Assembly (NCBI RefSeq): GCF_016734765.1
Contig: NZ_JAERQE010000008.1
Coordinates: 62,001 to 126,000, forward strand
Length of the DNA: 64,000 nt
Source of the DNA: Microvirga soli
GTDB taxonomy: Bacteria; Pseudomonadota; Alphaproteobacteria; Rhizobiales; Beijerinckiaceae
Reading direction: 5' to 3'
The position numbers were made by a program, and so were the translations under genes. The notes under the pieces are model-generated. The model had not been told where the DNA came from, ran no database searches, and saw nothing but the letters and a program-made list of their open reading frames with translations. How positions within the stretch are numbered: the first letter of the stretch is position 1; the number at the start of each line of letters is the position of its first letter. Of the stretch, positions 28,389 to 37,561 are shown in pieces.

Positions 28389-29909
28389 ATGCCGGCGCTC
28401 AGCTTCGAGGCTCCTGGCCGGCTCAAGCTCGGTCGCCCAGTCGCGATCATCGATATCGGCTCAAACTCGGTGCGCCTCGTGGCCTATGAGGGCCTGTCCC
28501 GCGCCGTCACGCCGATCTACAACGAGAAGGTCCTCTGCGGCCTCGGCCGTCATGTAGCGACCACCGGCCGCCTCGACGACGAGGCCGTCGACCGGGCCCT
28601 TCGGGCGCTCGCGCGGTTTCGCGTTCTCTGCAACACGATGAATGTGTCGGAGATCTTCGTGCTTGCCACCGCAGCGGCGCGGGATGCCTCCAACGGCCCT
28701 GCCTTCCTGGAGGCGGCGGCGAAAGCCTGCGGGCAGCCGATCAGCCTTTTGTCCGGCGCCGAGGAGGCGCGGGCCTCGGCGCTCGGCGTCATCGCCGGCT
28801 TCCATGAGCCGGACGGAATCGTCGGCGATATGGGCGGCGGCAGCCTGGAGCTTGTGGACGTGCGCGGCTCGCAGGTGGGGCAGGGTGTCACCATGCCGCT
28901 CGGCGGCCTCGCCCTGCTGGACGTCAGCGGCGGCTCGTTGAAGAAGGCCCAGAAGATCGTGCGCGAAGCCCTTGAGCGCGCGCCGGAATACCTCGAAAAC
29001 CTGCATGGCCGCACCTTCTATGCGGTGGGCGGCACATGGCGCGCGCTCGCCAAGCTGCATCAGGCGGCGCACGATTATCCGCTTCACGTGATGCACGGTT
29101 ACATCCTCGATCCCGAGGACGGCCTCGACTTCCTGCGTCTCGTCGAGGGGGCCGACTCCAAGACCCTCAAGGATATCGAGAGCATCTCCGAGGCTCGCCG
29201 CCCGCTGCTGGCCTATGGCGCCATGGTGCTCGAAGAGATCATCCGTCTCGGCGAGCCCAAGGAGGTGGCGATTTCCGCCTTCGGCGTCCGCGAGGGCGTG
29301 CTGTTCGACAAGCTCGACCCCGAGACGCGTGAGCGCGACCCGCTCATCGCGGCCGCGAGCGACCTCAACCTCCTGCGCTCCCGCTCGCCGCGCCATGGCG
29401 AGGAACTGTGCGCCTGGACCGAAGCCTTCATCCGCAGCCTCGGCCTGCCGGAGACGGACGAAGACATCCGCCTGCGCCGCGCAGCCTGCCTACTAGCGGA
29501 TATCGGCTGGCGCGCCCATCCCGATTATCGCGGCGAGCAGAGCCTCAACCTCATCGCCTACGGGGCCTTTGCCGGCCTCGACCATCCGGGCCGCGCCTAT
29601 CTCGCCCTGTCGATTTTCTTCCGGCACGAAGGGCTTTCGCCCGACAAGGTGAGCTCGCGCATCAAGACGCTCGCCGGCCCGCGCCTCATGGAGCGCGCCC
29701 GCCTGCTGGCGGCGCTGATGCGCGTCGCCTACCCGGTCTCGGTCGCCATGGAGGGCGTGCTGCCCCAGGCGCCGCTCCTCGCCCGGGGCAACCAGGTGGT
29801 GCTGCAGCTTCCCGCCCACCTAGAGCCGCTCGCGAACGAGCGTCTGAAGGGCCGCATGCGGGGCCTGGGCAAGCTCCTGAACATGGAAACGCTGATCGAT
29901 ATCGTGTGA
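28389..29909 (+). CDS. ppx: Exopolyphosphatase/GppA family
   Basis: 506 residues. The sugar-kinase-like fold is shown by phosphate 1 AIIDIGSNSVRLVAYEG and phosphate 2 VGDMGGGSLELVDV. The C-terminal half contains an HD-like region. It starts one base after the ppk stop. It degrades polyphosphate chains, opposing Ppk; GppA-type pppGpp hydrolysis cannot be excluded from sequence. Confidence 0.93.
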   Translation: MPALSFEAPGRLKLGRPVAIIDIGSNSVRLVAYEGLSRAVTPIYNEKVLCGLGRHVATTGRLDDEAVDRALRALARFRVLCNTMNVSEIFVLATAAARDASNGPAFLEAAAKACGQPISLLSGAEEARASALGVIAGFHEPDGIVGDMGGGSLELVDVRGSQVGQGVTMPLGGLALLDVSGGSLKKAQKIVREALERAPEYLENLHGRTFYAVGGTWRALAKLHQAAHDYPLHVMHGYILDPEDGLDFLRLVEGADSKTLKDIESISEARRPLLAYGAMVLEEIIRLGEPKEVAISAFGVREGVLFDKLDPETRERDPLIAAASDLNLLRSRSPRHGEELCAWTEAFIRSLGLPETDEDIRLRRAACLLADIGWRAHPDYRGEQSLNLIAYGAFAGLDHPGRAYLALSIFFRHEGLSPDKVSSRIKTLAGPRLMERARLLAALMRVAYPVSVAMEGVLPQAPLLARGNQVVLQLPAHLEPLANERLKGRMRGLGKLLNMETLIDIV

Positions 29910-30031
29910 GGACGCGCTCCCTTTGTTTCCGTGGGTCATCCCCATCCATAATTTCACTGATCTATGTTAATTTCCTCACGCGTCTGCTCAGTTAGCGTGA
30001 AGCCTGGAGATGCCAAGCCTGGGAGATGCCC

Positions 30032-30655
30032 ATGCAGCTGATTGATCTCACCGCGGTGCGCAGTGCCGAACGCTCGTCGGAGCCATACGAGTATCTGCTC
30101 ACGTCCAACCTCCTGAAGCAGGATGCCATCGACGACCTGCGTCGCGATTTTCCCGACATCAACAAGCCGGGCTATCTTACGGTCGACGAGGTCAAGCTGC
30201 ACGGGCGCTTCAAGCAGCTCATCGACGAACTCGAAGGGCCGGAGGTGACGGAGGAGCTTTCCAAGAAGTTCGGCCTGGACCTCCACCAATATCCGCGCCT
30301 GACCACCATCATGAGGAAGTCGCAGCCGAAATACGGCTCCATCCATACGGATGGGCCGTCCAAGGTCATGACCATGCTGGTCTACATGAACGACGAATGG
30401 CAGCAGGACGAAGGCGGGCGCCTGCGCGTTCTCTACGACGACAAGAATTACGATAAGTACAAGCTCGAAGTGCCGCCCACCATGGGTACGATGTTCGCCT
30501 TCCTGCGCTCCGACAATTCCTGGCATGGGCATCTGCCCTTCACCGGCGAGCGCCGCGTGGTCCAGATCGCCTGGGTGAAGAGTCAGGCCGACGTGGACCG
30601 CAAGAAGAAGCACAACAAGATGGCCCAGTTCTTCAAGGGCATCTTCGGGCGGTAA
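30032..30655 (+). CDS. 2-oxoglutarate/Fe(II)-dependent oxygenase
   Basis: 207 residues. The double-stranded beta-helix ligands are visible: HTD in GSIHTDGPSKVMTMLVYMND, a distal His in SWHGHLPF, and the 2-oxoglutarate Arg in GERRVVQIAW. The ATG at 30032 is at good distance from GGGAG; the ATG six bases earlier is too close. A basic C-terminus (DRKKKHNKMAQFFKG) is notable. It resembles prolyl-hydroxylase-like small oxygenases; substrate unknown. Confidence 0.82.
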   Translation: MQLIDLTAVRSAERSSEPYEYLLTSNLLKQDAIDDLRRDFPDINKPGYLTVDEVKLHGRFKQLIDELEGPEVTEELSKKFGLDLHQYPRLTTIMRKSQPKYGSIHTDGPSKVMTMLVYMNDEWQQDEGGRLRVLYDDKNYDKYKLEVPPTMGTMFAFLRSDNSWHGHLPFTGERRVVQIAWVKSQADVDRKKKHNKMAQFFKGIFGR

Positions 30656-30683
30656 GAGCCTGCTTTCACTTCATAGGCGTGCT

Positions 30684-30749
30684 CGTCACGGCCATCCACA
30701 CATTATCGACCTTCGGACGTGGATGCCCGGACCAAGTCCGGGCATGACG
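30684..30749. repeat. Type D palindromic repeat, short form
   Basis: CGTCACGGCCATCCACAC on the left and GGACGTGGATGCCCGGACCA followed by GTCCGGGCATGACG on the right. The left half is truncated compared with the 16.9 kb copy. It lies between two co-directional genes. Confidence 0.8.
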
Positions 30750-30791
30750 AAGAACAGGATTTCCACGCGGCTCCTGTGAGGCACATCAGGC

Positions 30792-31346
30792 ATGACGAAG
30801 CTCACCCGTCCTGACATCAAGACCCTTTCGAGCCGTGTCGTCTACGAGAACCGGTGGATGCGCGTCCGCGAGGATGCCATCGAGCGGCATGATGGTTCGC
30901 CCGGCATCTACGGCGTCGTCGAGAAGACGGATTTCGCCGTCATCGTGCCCATCGACAACGGCCTGATCCATCTGGTGGAGCAGTATCGATACCCCGTGCA
31001 GGGCCGCTATTGGGAGCTGCCGCAGGGCTCATGGGAGGATGCGCCCGGCACCGATCCGCTGGACCTCGCCCGAGCCGAACTGCGCGAGGAAACCGGTCTG
31101 ACGGCCGCCACTATGACCCATGTGGGCCATCTCTTCGAGTGCTACGGCTATTCGACCCAAGGGTACAACATCTATCTCGCCCAAGGGCTCCAGGCGGGCG
31201 AAGCGCAACGCAAGCCAACCGAGCAGGACATGGTAAGCCGCGCGTTCCCGGTGGAGGAGGTGCTGGCGATGATCAGCGACGGCGCCATCAAGGACGCGGC
31301 GACAGTGGCGGCGCTTGGGATGCTGCGGCTGAAGGGGCTTCTCTGA
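30792..31346 (+). CDS. Nudix hydrolase, ADP-ribose-pyrophosphatase-like
   Basis: 184 residues. The domain reads VVYENRWMRVRED, LVEQYRYPVQGRYWELPQGS, then the Nudix helix ARAELREETGL. The catalytic E-x-x-E-E is kept (AELREE). However, the box is two residues longer than the consensus between its Gly and the helix, and its first Arg is Ala. The EQYRYP...WELP context matches ADP-ribose/nucleotide-sugar hydrolases. No signal, cytosolic. Confidence 0.85.
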   Translation: MTKLTRPDIKTLSSRVVYENRWMRVREDAIERHDGSPGIYGVVEKTDFAVIVPIDNGLIHLVEQYRYPVQGRYWELPQGSWEDAPGTDPLDLARAELREETGLTAATMTHVGHLFECYGYSTQGYNIYLAQGLQAGEAQRKPTEQDMVSRAFPVEEVLAMISDGAIKDAATVAALGMLRLKGLL

Positions 31347-31373
31347 GATGTTTTTTACGAGAGCAGATTGCGG

Positions 31374-32351
31374 CTATCGCGCTTCGACAAGGACCTTTGC
31401 ATACCTGACGGCACTTTCGAGTGCTTGCGTCCTCAAATCAGCAAGTGATTGAGTAGGGTCGGCGAGAAACTTACCGCGTGCCACATTCTCAATCTCGGGC
31501 CTGCAAATATCCAGCATCATCGAGATAAGCTTCTCCTGGTCGACAAGCTGACCTTCGCGCAGGGAGGTCGCATCTCTCAAACAATTTTCCGGGGTCTGAA
31601 TGTTGGAGGCCTGAGTAGAAGGTTTGGGCAGAGCCGCCGACAGGGCCTGTGCAGGCGGTTGTGTCTTCTTGGCGTTGGCTCTCGCCTGAACTGCGCTTGT
31701 AACCACATTCTTTTTGATGACATCGTTGAGATTGCTTCGAATGCCGTCGGGGGCGGCACCGTCAAGACGGACCACCTCCATTGCTGCATCCAAGGCCGCC
31801 TGTACCTCTTTGTTACAGATCGTCATGGCGGCCGTGGCAAGAACCTCTGCGCTTTCCGACGACGCAACAAGATCTTCGATTTCGCTCGTGGTGCAGGCAT
31901 ACATGCGGTCCCGCAGCAAGTCCCGCGCCTTTGCGGCCTCCTCGGTACGCTGCTTGCGGAGAGCATTCGCCTGCTCAACCTCATTGGAGCGTCGTGCAAT
32001 AGAGCCATTGAGCCTCGTGCCGACGGCTCTCGGCAAATCTGCGACGTAAGGCCCTTTGAAGAAGGTGGCTCCGGTCCCCGCGCCATAGAGTTGATCGTGC
32101 ACGTTGATCATGGCGATGACTGGCGCGTCGCATGTCTTTCCGACTGCGCCTAGCGCGTCGTACCAACGCCCCTGGATCGCCATATCCAGAGCAGAAGTGC
32201 TTGCTTCGATTGCTTTGGCAAAACAGTCGGTTGCGGCGCGAACATAGGGCAGGTGGAGCCGTCGTTTCTGCGGCTCGGTCAAAGTTTGGGCGAATGCAGC
32301 ACTGATAAAGAGGATCGAAGATGCCCCAAGAGCAAAAATAATACGTTTCAT
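31374..32351 (-). CDS. Secreted protein, unknown, compositionally distinct
   Basis: 325 residues with a signal peptide (FALGASSILFISAAFA-QT). Cysteines occur through the mature part (TDCFAK, GKTCDAPV, MYACTTSE, TICNKEV, ENCLRDA, LDICRPE), suggesting disulfides. A Gln/Pro/Ala-rich linker lies near residues 225-255. Base and codon use is visibly less GC-rich than the neighbours, consistent with recent transfer. No family recognised. It lies in the ppx-rnd interval with the oxygenase and Nudix genes. Confidence 0.72.
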   Translation of the reverse strand: MKRIIFALGASSILFISAAFAQTLTEPQKRRLHLPYVRAATDCFAKAIEASTSALDMAIQGRWYDALGAVGKTCDAPVIAMINVHDQLYGAGTGATFFKGPYVADLPRAVGTRLNGSIARRSNEVEQANALRKQRTEEAAKARDLLRDRMYACTTSEIEDLVASSESAEVLATAAMTICNKEVQAALDAAMEVVRLDGAAPDGIRSNLNDVIKKNVVTSAVQARANAKKTQPPAQALSAALPKPSTQASNIQTPENCLRDATSLREGQLVDQEKLISMMLDICRPEIENVARGKFLADPTQSLADLRTQALESAVRYAKVLVEAR

Positions 32352-32470
32352 GATTTCAAGCCAACACCCCGGGTCGAGGTTAACACGACTTGAAGTCGCA
32401 ACGAAGGGGTTGCCCTGAAGGAATTCTACGGGACTGCTGACGCACTTGCCGCGTTGGCGGGAACGCGGAT

Positions 32471-33646
32471 CTAGATCCTCGCGATCGGGTCCGCCGCAAT
32501 CTCCCTGAGCTTCACCCGCCCGCGCTCCAGCACCAGCCCGAGTTGGCCGTTCTTAAGCGCCAGCGCCTTGTCGCCGAAGAGCTTGCGGCGCCAGCCGTGG
32601 AGGGAGGGGACGTCGGCTTCGTCGCTGTCGGCGATGGCTTCCAACTCCTCGACGGTCGCGATGATCTTTGGCGCGACGCCCTCCTGTTCGGCCACGGCCT
32701 TGAGCAGGACCTTCAGCAAATCGACCACGGAGCCGGTGCTGTTGCGGCCGCGGCTGCGTTCCGGCATGGGGATCGTGGCGGGATCGCGGGCGAGGGCCCG
32801 CTCCACGGCCTCCAGGATTTCGCCGCCGGTGCGGGAGCGCTCGAACCCGTTGGGGATGGTCCGCAGGCGCCCGAGGGCCTCCACGCTGCGCGGCGCCGAG
32901 GTGGCGATGTCGATCACCGCGTCGTCCTTGAGGATGCGCCCGCGCGGCACATCCCGGTTCTGCGCCTCGCGCTCGCGCCAGGAGGCAACCTCCATGAGCA
33001 CGGCGATTTCCTTCTGCTTGCGCAGGCGGCCGGAAAGGCGGCGCCAGGCATTGTCCGGATCGGCCTGATAGGTCTCGGGTGAGGTGAGGATCGACATCTC
33101 CTCGCCGAGCCATTCGAGCCGGCCATTCGCCTGCAACTGGCTCACGAGGGCTTCATAGACCTTCACCAGATGGGTGACGTCCGAGAGTGCATAGGTGAGT
33201 TGGGCGTCGCTCAAGGGGCGGCGCGACCAGTCGGTGAAGCGGGAGGACTTGTCTATCTTGGCCTTGGCAAGATCGTTGCTCAGCTGCTCGTAGGAGACCG
33301 AGTCCCCATAGCCGCAGACCATGGCGGCCACCTGGGTGTCGAACAGGGGCTCGGGCACGATGCGGCCGAGATTCCAGATGATTTCCAGGTCTTGCCGGGC
33401 CGAATGGAAGACCTTCACCACGTTCCGGTTCGCCATGAGGGCCATGAACGGCTCGAGGCTCATGCCCTCGGCGAGCGGATCGATGAGGCAGGCATCGGCC
33501 GGATCCGGCCCCGCCATCTGGATCAGGCAGAGCTTGGGGTAATAGGTGGTCTCGCGCAGGAACTCCGTGTCGACGGTGACGAACGGATGCTGGCTGAGGC
33601 GGTCGCAGGCGGCGGCCAGGGCGTCGGTGGAGGTGATCAGGTCCAT
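32471..33646 (-). CDS. rnd: Ribonuclease D
   Basis: About 391 residues. The DEDD exonuclease motifs are present: Exo [17 protein letters not shown], Exo II with [15 protein letters not shown], and Exo [19 protein letters not shown] (DEDDy). An HRDC domain follows (about residues 200-290, [20 protein letters not shown]). It trims 3' ends of tRNA and other RNAs. The ATG of MDLITSTDA at 33646 matches the family; an in-frame ATG lies six codons upstream. Confidence 0.93.
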   Translation of the reverse strand: MDLITSTDALAAACDRLSQHPFVTVDTEFLRETTYYPKLCLIQMAGPDPADACLIDPLAEGMSLEPFMALMANRNVVKVFHSARQDLEIIWNLGRIVPEPLFDTQVAAMVCGYGDSVSYEQLSNDLAKAKIDKSSRFTDWSRRPLSDAQLTYALSDVTHLVKVYEALVSQLQANGRLEWLGEEMSILTSPETYQADPDNAWRRLSGRLRKQKEIAVLMEVASWREREAQNRDVPRGRILKDDAVIDIATSAPRSVEALGRLRTIPNGFERSRTGGEILEAVERALARDPATIPMPERSRGRNSTGSVVDLLKVLLKAVAEQEGVAPKIIATVEELEAIADSDEADVPSLHGWRRKLFGDKALALKNGQLGLVLERGRVKLREIAADPIARI

Positions 33647-33732
33647 AAGGCGTTCATAACCCATCGGGAAACGCCCCGCGAGTCCGCTGACGATCGATCC
33701 ACCGATTGTCCTAAGAGAAGATAAAACCGCAT

Positions 33733-33763
33733 TTGACTTACGTACCGGGAAGATTGGTACTTT
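33733..33763 (+). promoter_or_regulatory. Possible promoter/operator of the leader-peptide gene
   Basis: TTGACT at 33733-33738 and TACTTT at 33758-33763, with a 19-base spacer that is longer than ideal. An inverted repeat GTACC/GGTAC (33742-33746 and 33756-33760) sits in the spacer, where a repressor or activator could act. Tentative. Confidence 0.3.
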
Positions 33764-33824
33764 GTATCACTGGCTGGTTCGCCAGAATTTGGTGCCAACA
33801 ACACTCAAAAGTGGGGAGGTCTTC

Positions 33825-33947
33825 ATGAAGAAGACACAGACCAAAACCGATAAGAAGGTGATCAAGGCCGTCGTCGAGCTGAGCGAGAAGGAACTCGCCT
33901 CGGTTGCCGGTGGCGCGAAGAAAGATCGCCGGATCATTGTCTACTAA
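33825..33947 (+). CDS. Double-glycine leader peptide precursor
   Basis: A 40-residue peptide. Residues 19-30 (LSEKELASVAGG) match the consensus of double-glycine leaders cut by C39 peptidases, with L, S, E, L and V at the expected positions before GG. Cleavage would release a ten-residue basic core, AKKDRRIIVY, with no cysteine. A strong GGGGAGGT site lies at proper spacing, and a terminator follows. The 5' open frame could start at 33762 but lacks such a site. A C39-type exporter and an HlyD adaptor lie next to it on the opposite strand. Function (bacteriocin, signal or modified peptide) is unknown. Confidence 0.75.
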   Translation: MKKTQTKTDKKVIKAVVELSEKELASVAGGAKKDRRIIVY

Positions 33948-33995
33948 ACCACTTGCTGATCGCTTCGAGCGTGCAAGCGCATCGGATCGCCAGGC

Positions 33996-34027
33996 AAAGG
34001 GCGCGGTCGTCAAGGTCGCGCCCTTTT
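33996..34027. terminator. Terminator between convergent peptide and exporter genes
   Basis: Ten-pair stem AAAGGGCGCG and CGCGCCCTTT with an 11-base loop and a TTTTC tail on the plus strand. The A-rich left flank gives a T-rich tail on the minus strand too, so it may serve both the peptide gene and the exporter gene ending at 34033. Confidence 0.75.
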
Positions 34028-34032
34028 CATGT

Positions 34033-36192
34033 TCACGCCCGGCCGAGGCCCTGGCGCGCCGCTTCCGTGAAGGCCAGCGTCTCGCCGCCCAAGGGCGGGG
34101 AGACCCGGCCCTCCCGCAGCACCACGATCCGGTCCGCGGCGCGGATCGTTTCCGGGCGATGGGCGATGACGATGCGGGTGATCTTCAATTCCGCCAGCGC
34201 CCGGTTCACCTCACGCTCCTTGTCGAGGTCGAGGCTCGATGTGCCCTCGTCCATGAACAGGATGCGGGGACGGCGGTAGAGCGCACGGGCCAAGAGCACC
34301 CGCTGGCGCTGTCCGCCCGACAGGGTGGTGCCCATGTCGCCGATGAGCGTGTTGTAGTTCATGGGCATGGCCATGATCTCATCGTCGATGCCGGCGACCT
34401 GAGCGCAGGCGCGCATCCAGTCGAGATCGAGGCTGGCATCGAAGAAGCAGATGTTCTCCGCGATGCTGCCTGACAGAAGCTGATCGTCCTGCATCACCAC
34501 GCCGATCTGCCGGCGGAAGGCTTGGCTGCCGAAATGCTCCATGGGCGTGCCGTCGATGAGCACCGTGCCCTCCAGCGGCCTGAACAGGCCGAGCATGATC
34601 TTGAGTAGCGTGGTCTTGCCGCCGCCCGACGGCCCGGTCATGGCCACGAACTCGCTCGCCTCGACCTTGAGGTCCACGCCCGACAAAACCTCCGGCTCGG
34701 TATCCGCATAGCGGAAGCCCACGCCTTTCAGTTCTACCGCGCCCCTGACATCGCGCGGCACGAGGCTTTCCCCGTGCCGGTCGTTCTCACGCTCGGCGAG
34801 GGCGATGTCGGAGAGCCGGTCGAGGTGCAGGTCGAGCATGCGGTACTGGATGCCGGTCTCGATCAGGTTGGTGGCCTTGGAGAGGAACTGCTCCTTGTAA
34901 GCCATGAAGGCGTAGAGCATGCCGATAGTCATGTCGTTCGCCATGATCGCCTTGGCGCCGAGCCAGACCACGAGCACGTTCTCCAACCCGTAGATCAGGT
35001 CGTTCGCCGTCTTGAAGCCGATGGTGAAGCGGCCCTGGCGAATGGTGCGGCTGATCGAGGCCGGTTAGCGGTTCTGCCACACGGCCTCCCGGTCGGATTC
35101 GCGGCCGAAGATCTTGATGCTCTGGATCGCCCGCGCGGTCTCGATAAAGGTGGTCTGCTCCTTGGCAGCGGCCTCGATCATCTCCTCCTGCCGCTGGCGC
35201 AGGGAGCGGTAGAGGGCGAAACGCAAGGCGGCATAGAGCGCGAGCGCCGCGAACACGATGCCCGAGAGTGCCGGGCTGTAGATCAGGATCATGGCCAGCG
35301 TCAGCGTCGCCATCACGCCGTCGACGAGGGCGGCCACAAGTCCTTCCGAGATCAGCCGCTGGATCGGCTCCGCCGAGCGGAAGCGCGAGACGAGATCGCC
35401 GATATGGCGCTTCTCGAACCAGCCTAAAGGAAGCCGCACCAGATGGTGGAAGAGGTTGGCGCCCATCTGGAAATTGAGCGCTCCGCTCAGGAACAGCAGC
35501 ACATGCGAGCGCAGCCAGCCGGCCCCGATATGAATGAGGGTGAGCAGGCCGAAGCCCAGTGCCAGCGCGGTCAGCAGGCCCTGGTCGCCCTTCATCACAG
35601 CCTCGTCCACGGCAAGCTGCATGTAGAACGGCGTGGCGAGCACCACGAGCTGCAGCACGGCGGAGAGCACGAGCGCCTGGGCGAGCGCCCGCTTCACCCC
35701 GCGCATCCGGCCCCACAGGGCCGTGAGGCTTAAAGAAGAGGTCTCCTTCCTGCGCTCGAAGGTTTCCGTCGGCGTCAGCTCCAGGGCAATGCCGGTAAAA
35801 TGGTGGCCGAGTTCGTCGAAGGTGAGGCTGCGCACGCCGAGCGCCGGGTCGTGAATCACGACCTTCCTGGTGCCGACCTCTTTCAGCACCACGAAGTGGT
35901 TCATGTCCCAGTGCAGGATGCAGGGCAGCTTGATCTGTCCGAGCTGCTCGGGCTCGAGCCGCAGGCCCCGGCCGCTCATGCCGAGGCGCTGGCCCATGAC
36001 CAGCACGTCCTTGAGGGTGACGCCTTTCAGCGAAATCGAGAACAGGCGGCGAAGCGCCACGAGATCCACCTCGCGCCCGTGATAGGTCGCCACCATGGCC
36101 AAACACGCAAGCCCGCATTCGGCGGCTTCCGACTGCATGATCGCGGGCAGGCGAGGGGCGCCGAAATAATCAAGCGTTGCGGAGAGCTTCAC
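34033..36192 (-). pseudogene. C39-peptidase ABC exporter split by an in-frame stop
   Basis: Read through one TAA (35065-35067) this is a continuous frame of about 719 codons, the normal size of a peptidase-containing ABC transporter. The C39 domain has catalytic Cys26 (SEAAECGLAC), His99 (MNHFVVL) and Asp115 (IHDPALG). Membrane spans follow. The ATPase has Walker A GPSGGGKTT, signature LSGGQRQRV, Walker B ILFMDEGTSSLD and the His-switch IVIAHRPET. The frame is identical on both sides of the stop, and the residues around it (WQNR*PASISR) align with exporter sequence, so a Tyr-type codon was probably lost. It overlaps the adaptor gene by ATGA. Confidence 0.85.
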
Positions 36193-37438
36193 ATCCGCCC
36201 CCTGACGCCGATCAGCGGCTCGAACAGCCAGGCGACGAGGGAGCGGCCCTCCAGCACGATATCGGCCTTGAGGGTCATGTCGGGCTGGAGCGGCACCTCG
36301 CGCCCGAAGGCGTCGATGGCCTGCCGGTCGAGGCGCACGGTCACCCGGTAGGCGGGCTCCGTCAGGGTCGTCCTGCCGATGACCTCGTTCGGGGAAAGCA
36401 CGGCCTGCGAGACGGTCTCGACGGAGCCGCTGATGGTGCCGAAGCGCTGATACGGGAAGGCATCGACCATGAGGCGCACCCGCTGGCCGGGCTCGACGAA
36501 GCCGATGGCCCGGCTCGGCACGAAGAGCTCTGCGAGCAGGCTCGCGCCATCGGGCAGGAGGGTCAGCAGCGGCTTGTTGGGATCGACGATCTGGCCCGGC
36601 GAGGCCTGGAGAGCCGTGACGCGCCCGGCCAGCGGCGCGGCGATCACCTGCGCCCGCTGGGCCTGCGCCTCGGCGCGCTGCCGCTCCCGGTCGGCGAGGT
36701 TGAGGCGTAAGCCCGCCAGACGCTCGGCCTGCTGCACGGGCAGCTGCTCGCGCTGAAGCTCGGTCTGGCCCAGCTCCTTTTCGGCCGCCGCGAGATCACG
36801 GTCGACCTCGGCCAGATTCTGCCGGCGAGACAGCAAGGCCTCGTCCTGCTCCTGTAGGGCGGCCCGGGTCGTGTGGCCCTGCTCGTTGAGCCGCGCGATG
36901 GTGTTGCGCCGCTCCTCCGTCACCTGCACCCGCTCGGCCATGAGTTTGCGCTGGGCAATGAGCGCATCCCGCTCCGCCGTCACGGACACGATGGTCGCCT
37001 CAAGCCGCCGGGTCTCGTTCGCCATCCGGGCCGGGTCGGCGGCGATCTGGTCTCTCAAGACCTGTGTCTGGGTGTCGAGGGAAGCCAGGATCGCGGCATC
37101 GAGAGTGCCGCCGGCCTCAAGCCCCTGGCGCGAGGCCACTGTGAAGAGCGGCTGGCCTGCCGCAACCCGGTCGCCTTCCCGGACCTTGAGCTCCGTCACA
37201 ACGCCGCCGCGAAGCGCGCTGACGCGCACCGCGCCGCCCGCCGCCACGAGGGAGCCGCCGGCGGTCTCCTTGCGGGCATATTCAGCGGTGGCGAGGAAGA
37301 AGACCACGACGACCACGCAGGCGAACACGAAGCCGCCGAGGAGCCGCCAGGACAGGGGGCAACCGGTAGCGACACGGACGAGTGCTCGCCCATGGCCGCC
37401 ATCACGGCCTGCGGCCGGAACAAGGATCGCTGGGCCAC
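36189..37438 (-). pseudogene. HlyD-family secretion adaptor with probable 5' frameshift
   Basis: Membrane-fusion partner of the exporter. From a GTG at 37328 a 379-residue frame runs through a membrane span (VVVVVFFLATAEYARKETAG), a biotinyl-lipoyl-like hairpin (VTELKVREGDRVAAGQPLF), a long coiled coil rich in Gln/Arg/Glu, and a beta-barrel end (MTLKADIVLEGRSLVAWLFE). The typical N-terminal motif SLFRPQAVMAAMGEH lies just upstream but in another frame. The frames can be joined near 37382-37393 by restoring one base, giving MGEH-LVRVATGCPLSWRLL. Either a real frameshift or sequence error; a shorter GTG-started protein is the alternative. Confidence 0.7.
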
Positions 37439-37451
37439 CCCAACCCCCAAC

Positions 37452-37477
37452 GCAACATTATTATGAGACTATGTTGC
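37452..37477. promoter_or_regulatory. Inverted repeat upstream of the adaptor-exporter unit
   Basis: Arms GCAACAT and ATGTTGC separated by 12 AT-rich bases that include CATAAT on the minus strand. It sits just upstream of the adaptor gene's start region, where a promoter or operator is expected. No clear matching -35 was found. Confidence 0.35.
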
Positions 37478-37561
37478 AGAAAGACCGGGGTGGCACAAGG
37501 GCAGGAGGCGCGGGAGAGCCCGTTTGGCCTTTCTGTCGCAGAAGAGGGTTAAGCCGGGGAG

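Noticed and set aside
34033..34986. A separate ABC ATPase gene starting at TTG 34986
   Set aside because: It is the in-frame continuation of the C39 exporter past the stop at 35065, and the TTG lies inside the membrane region with no ribosome-binding site.
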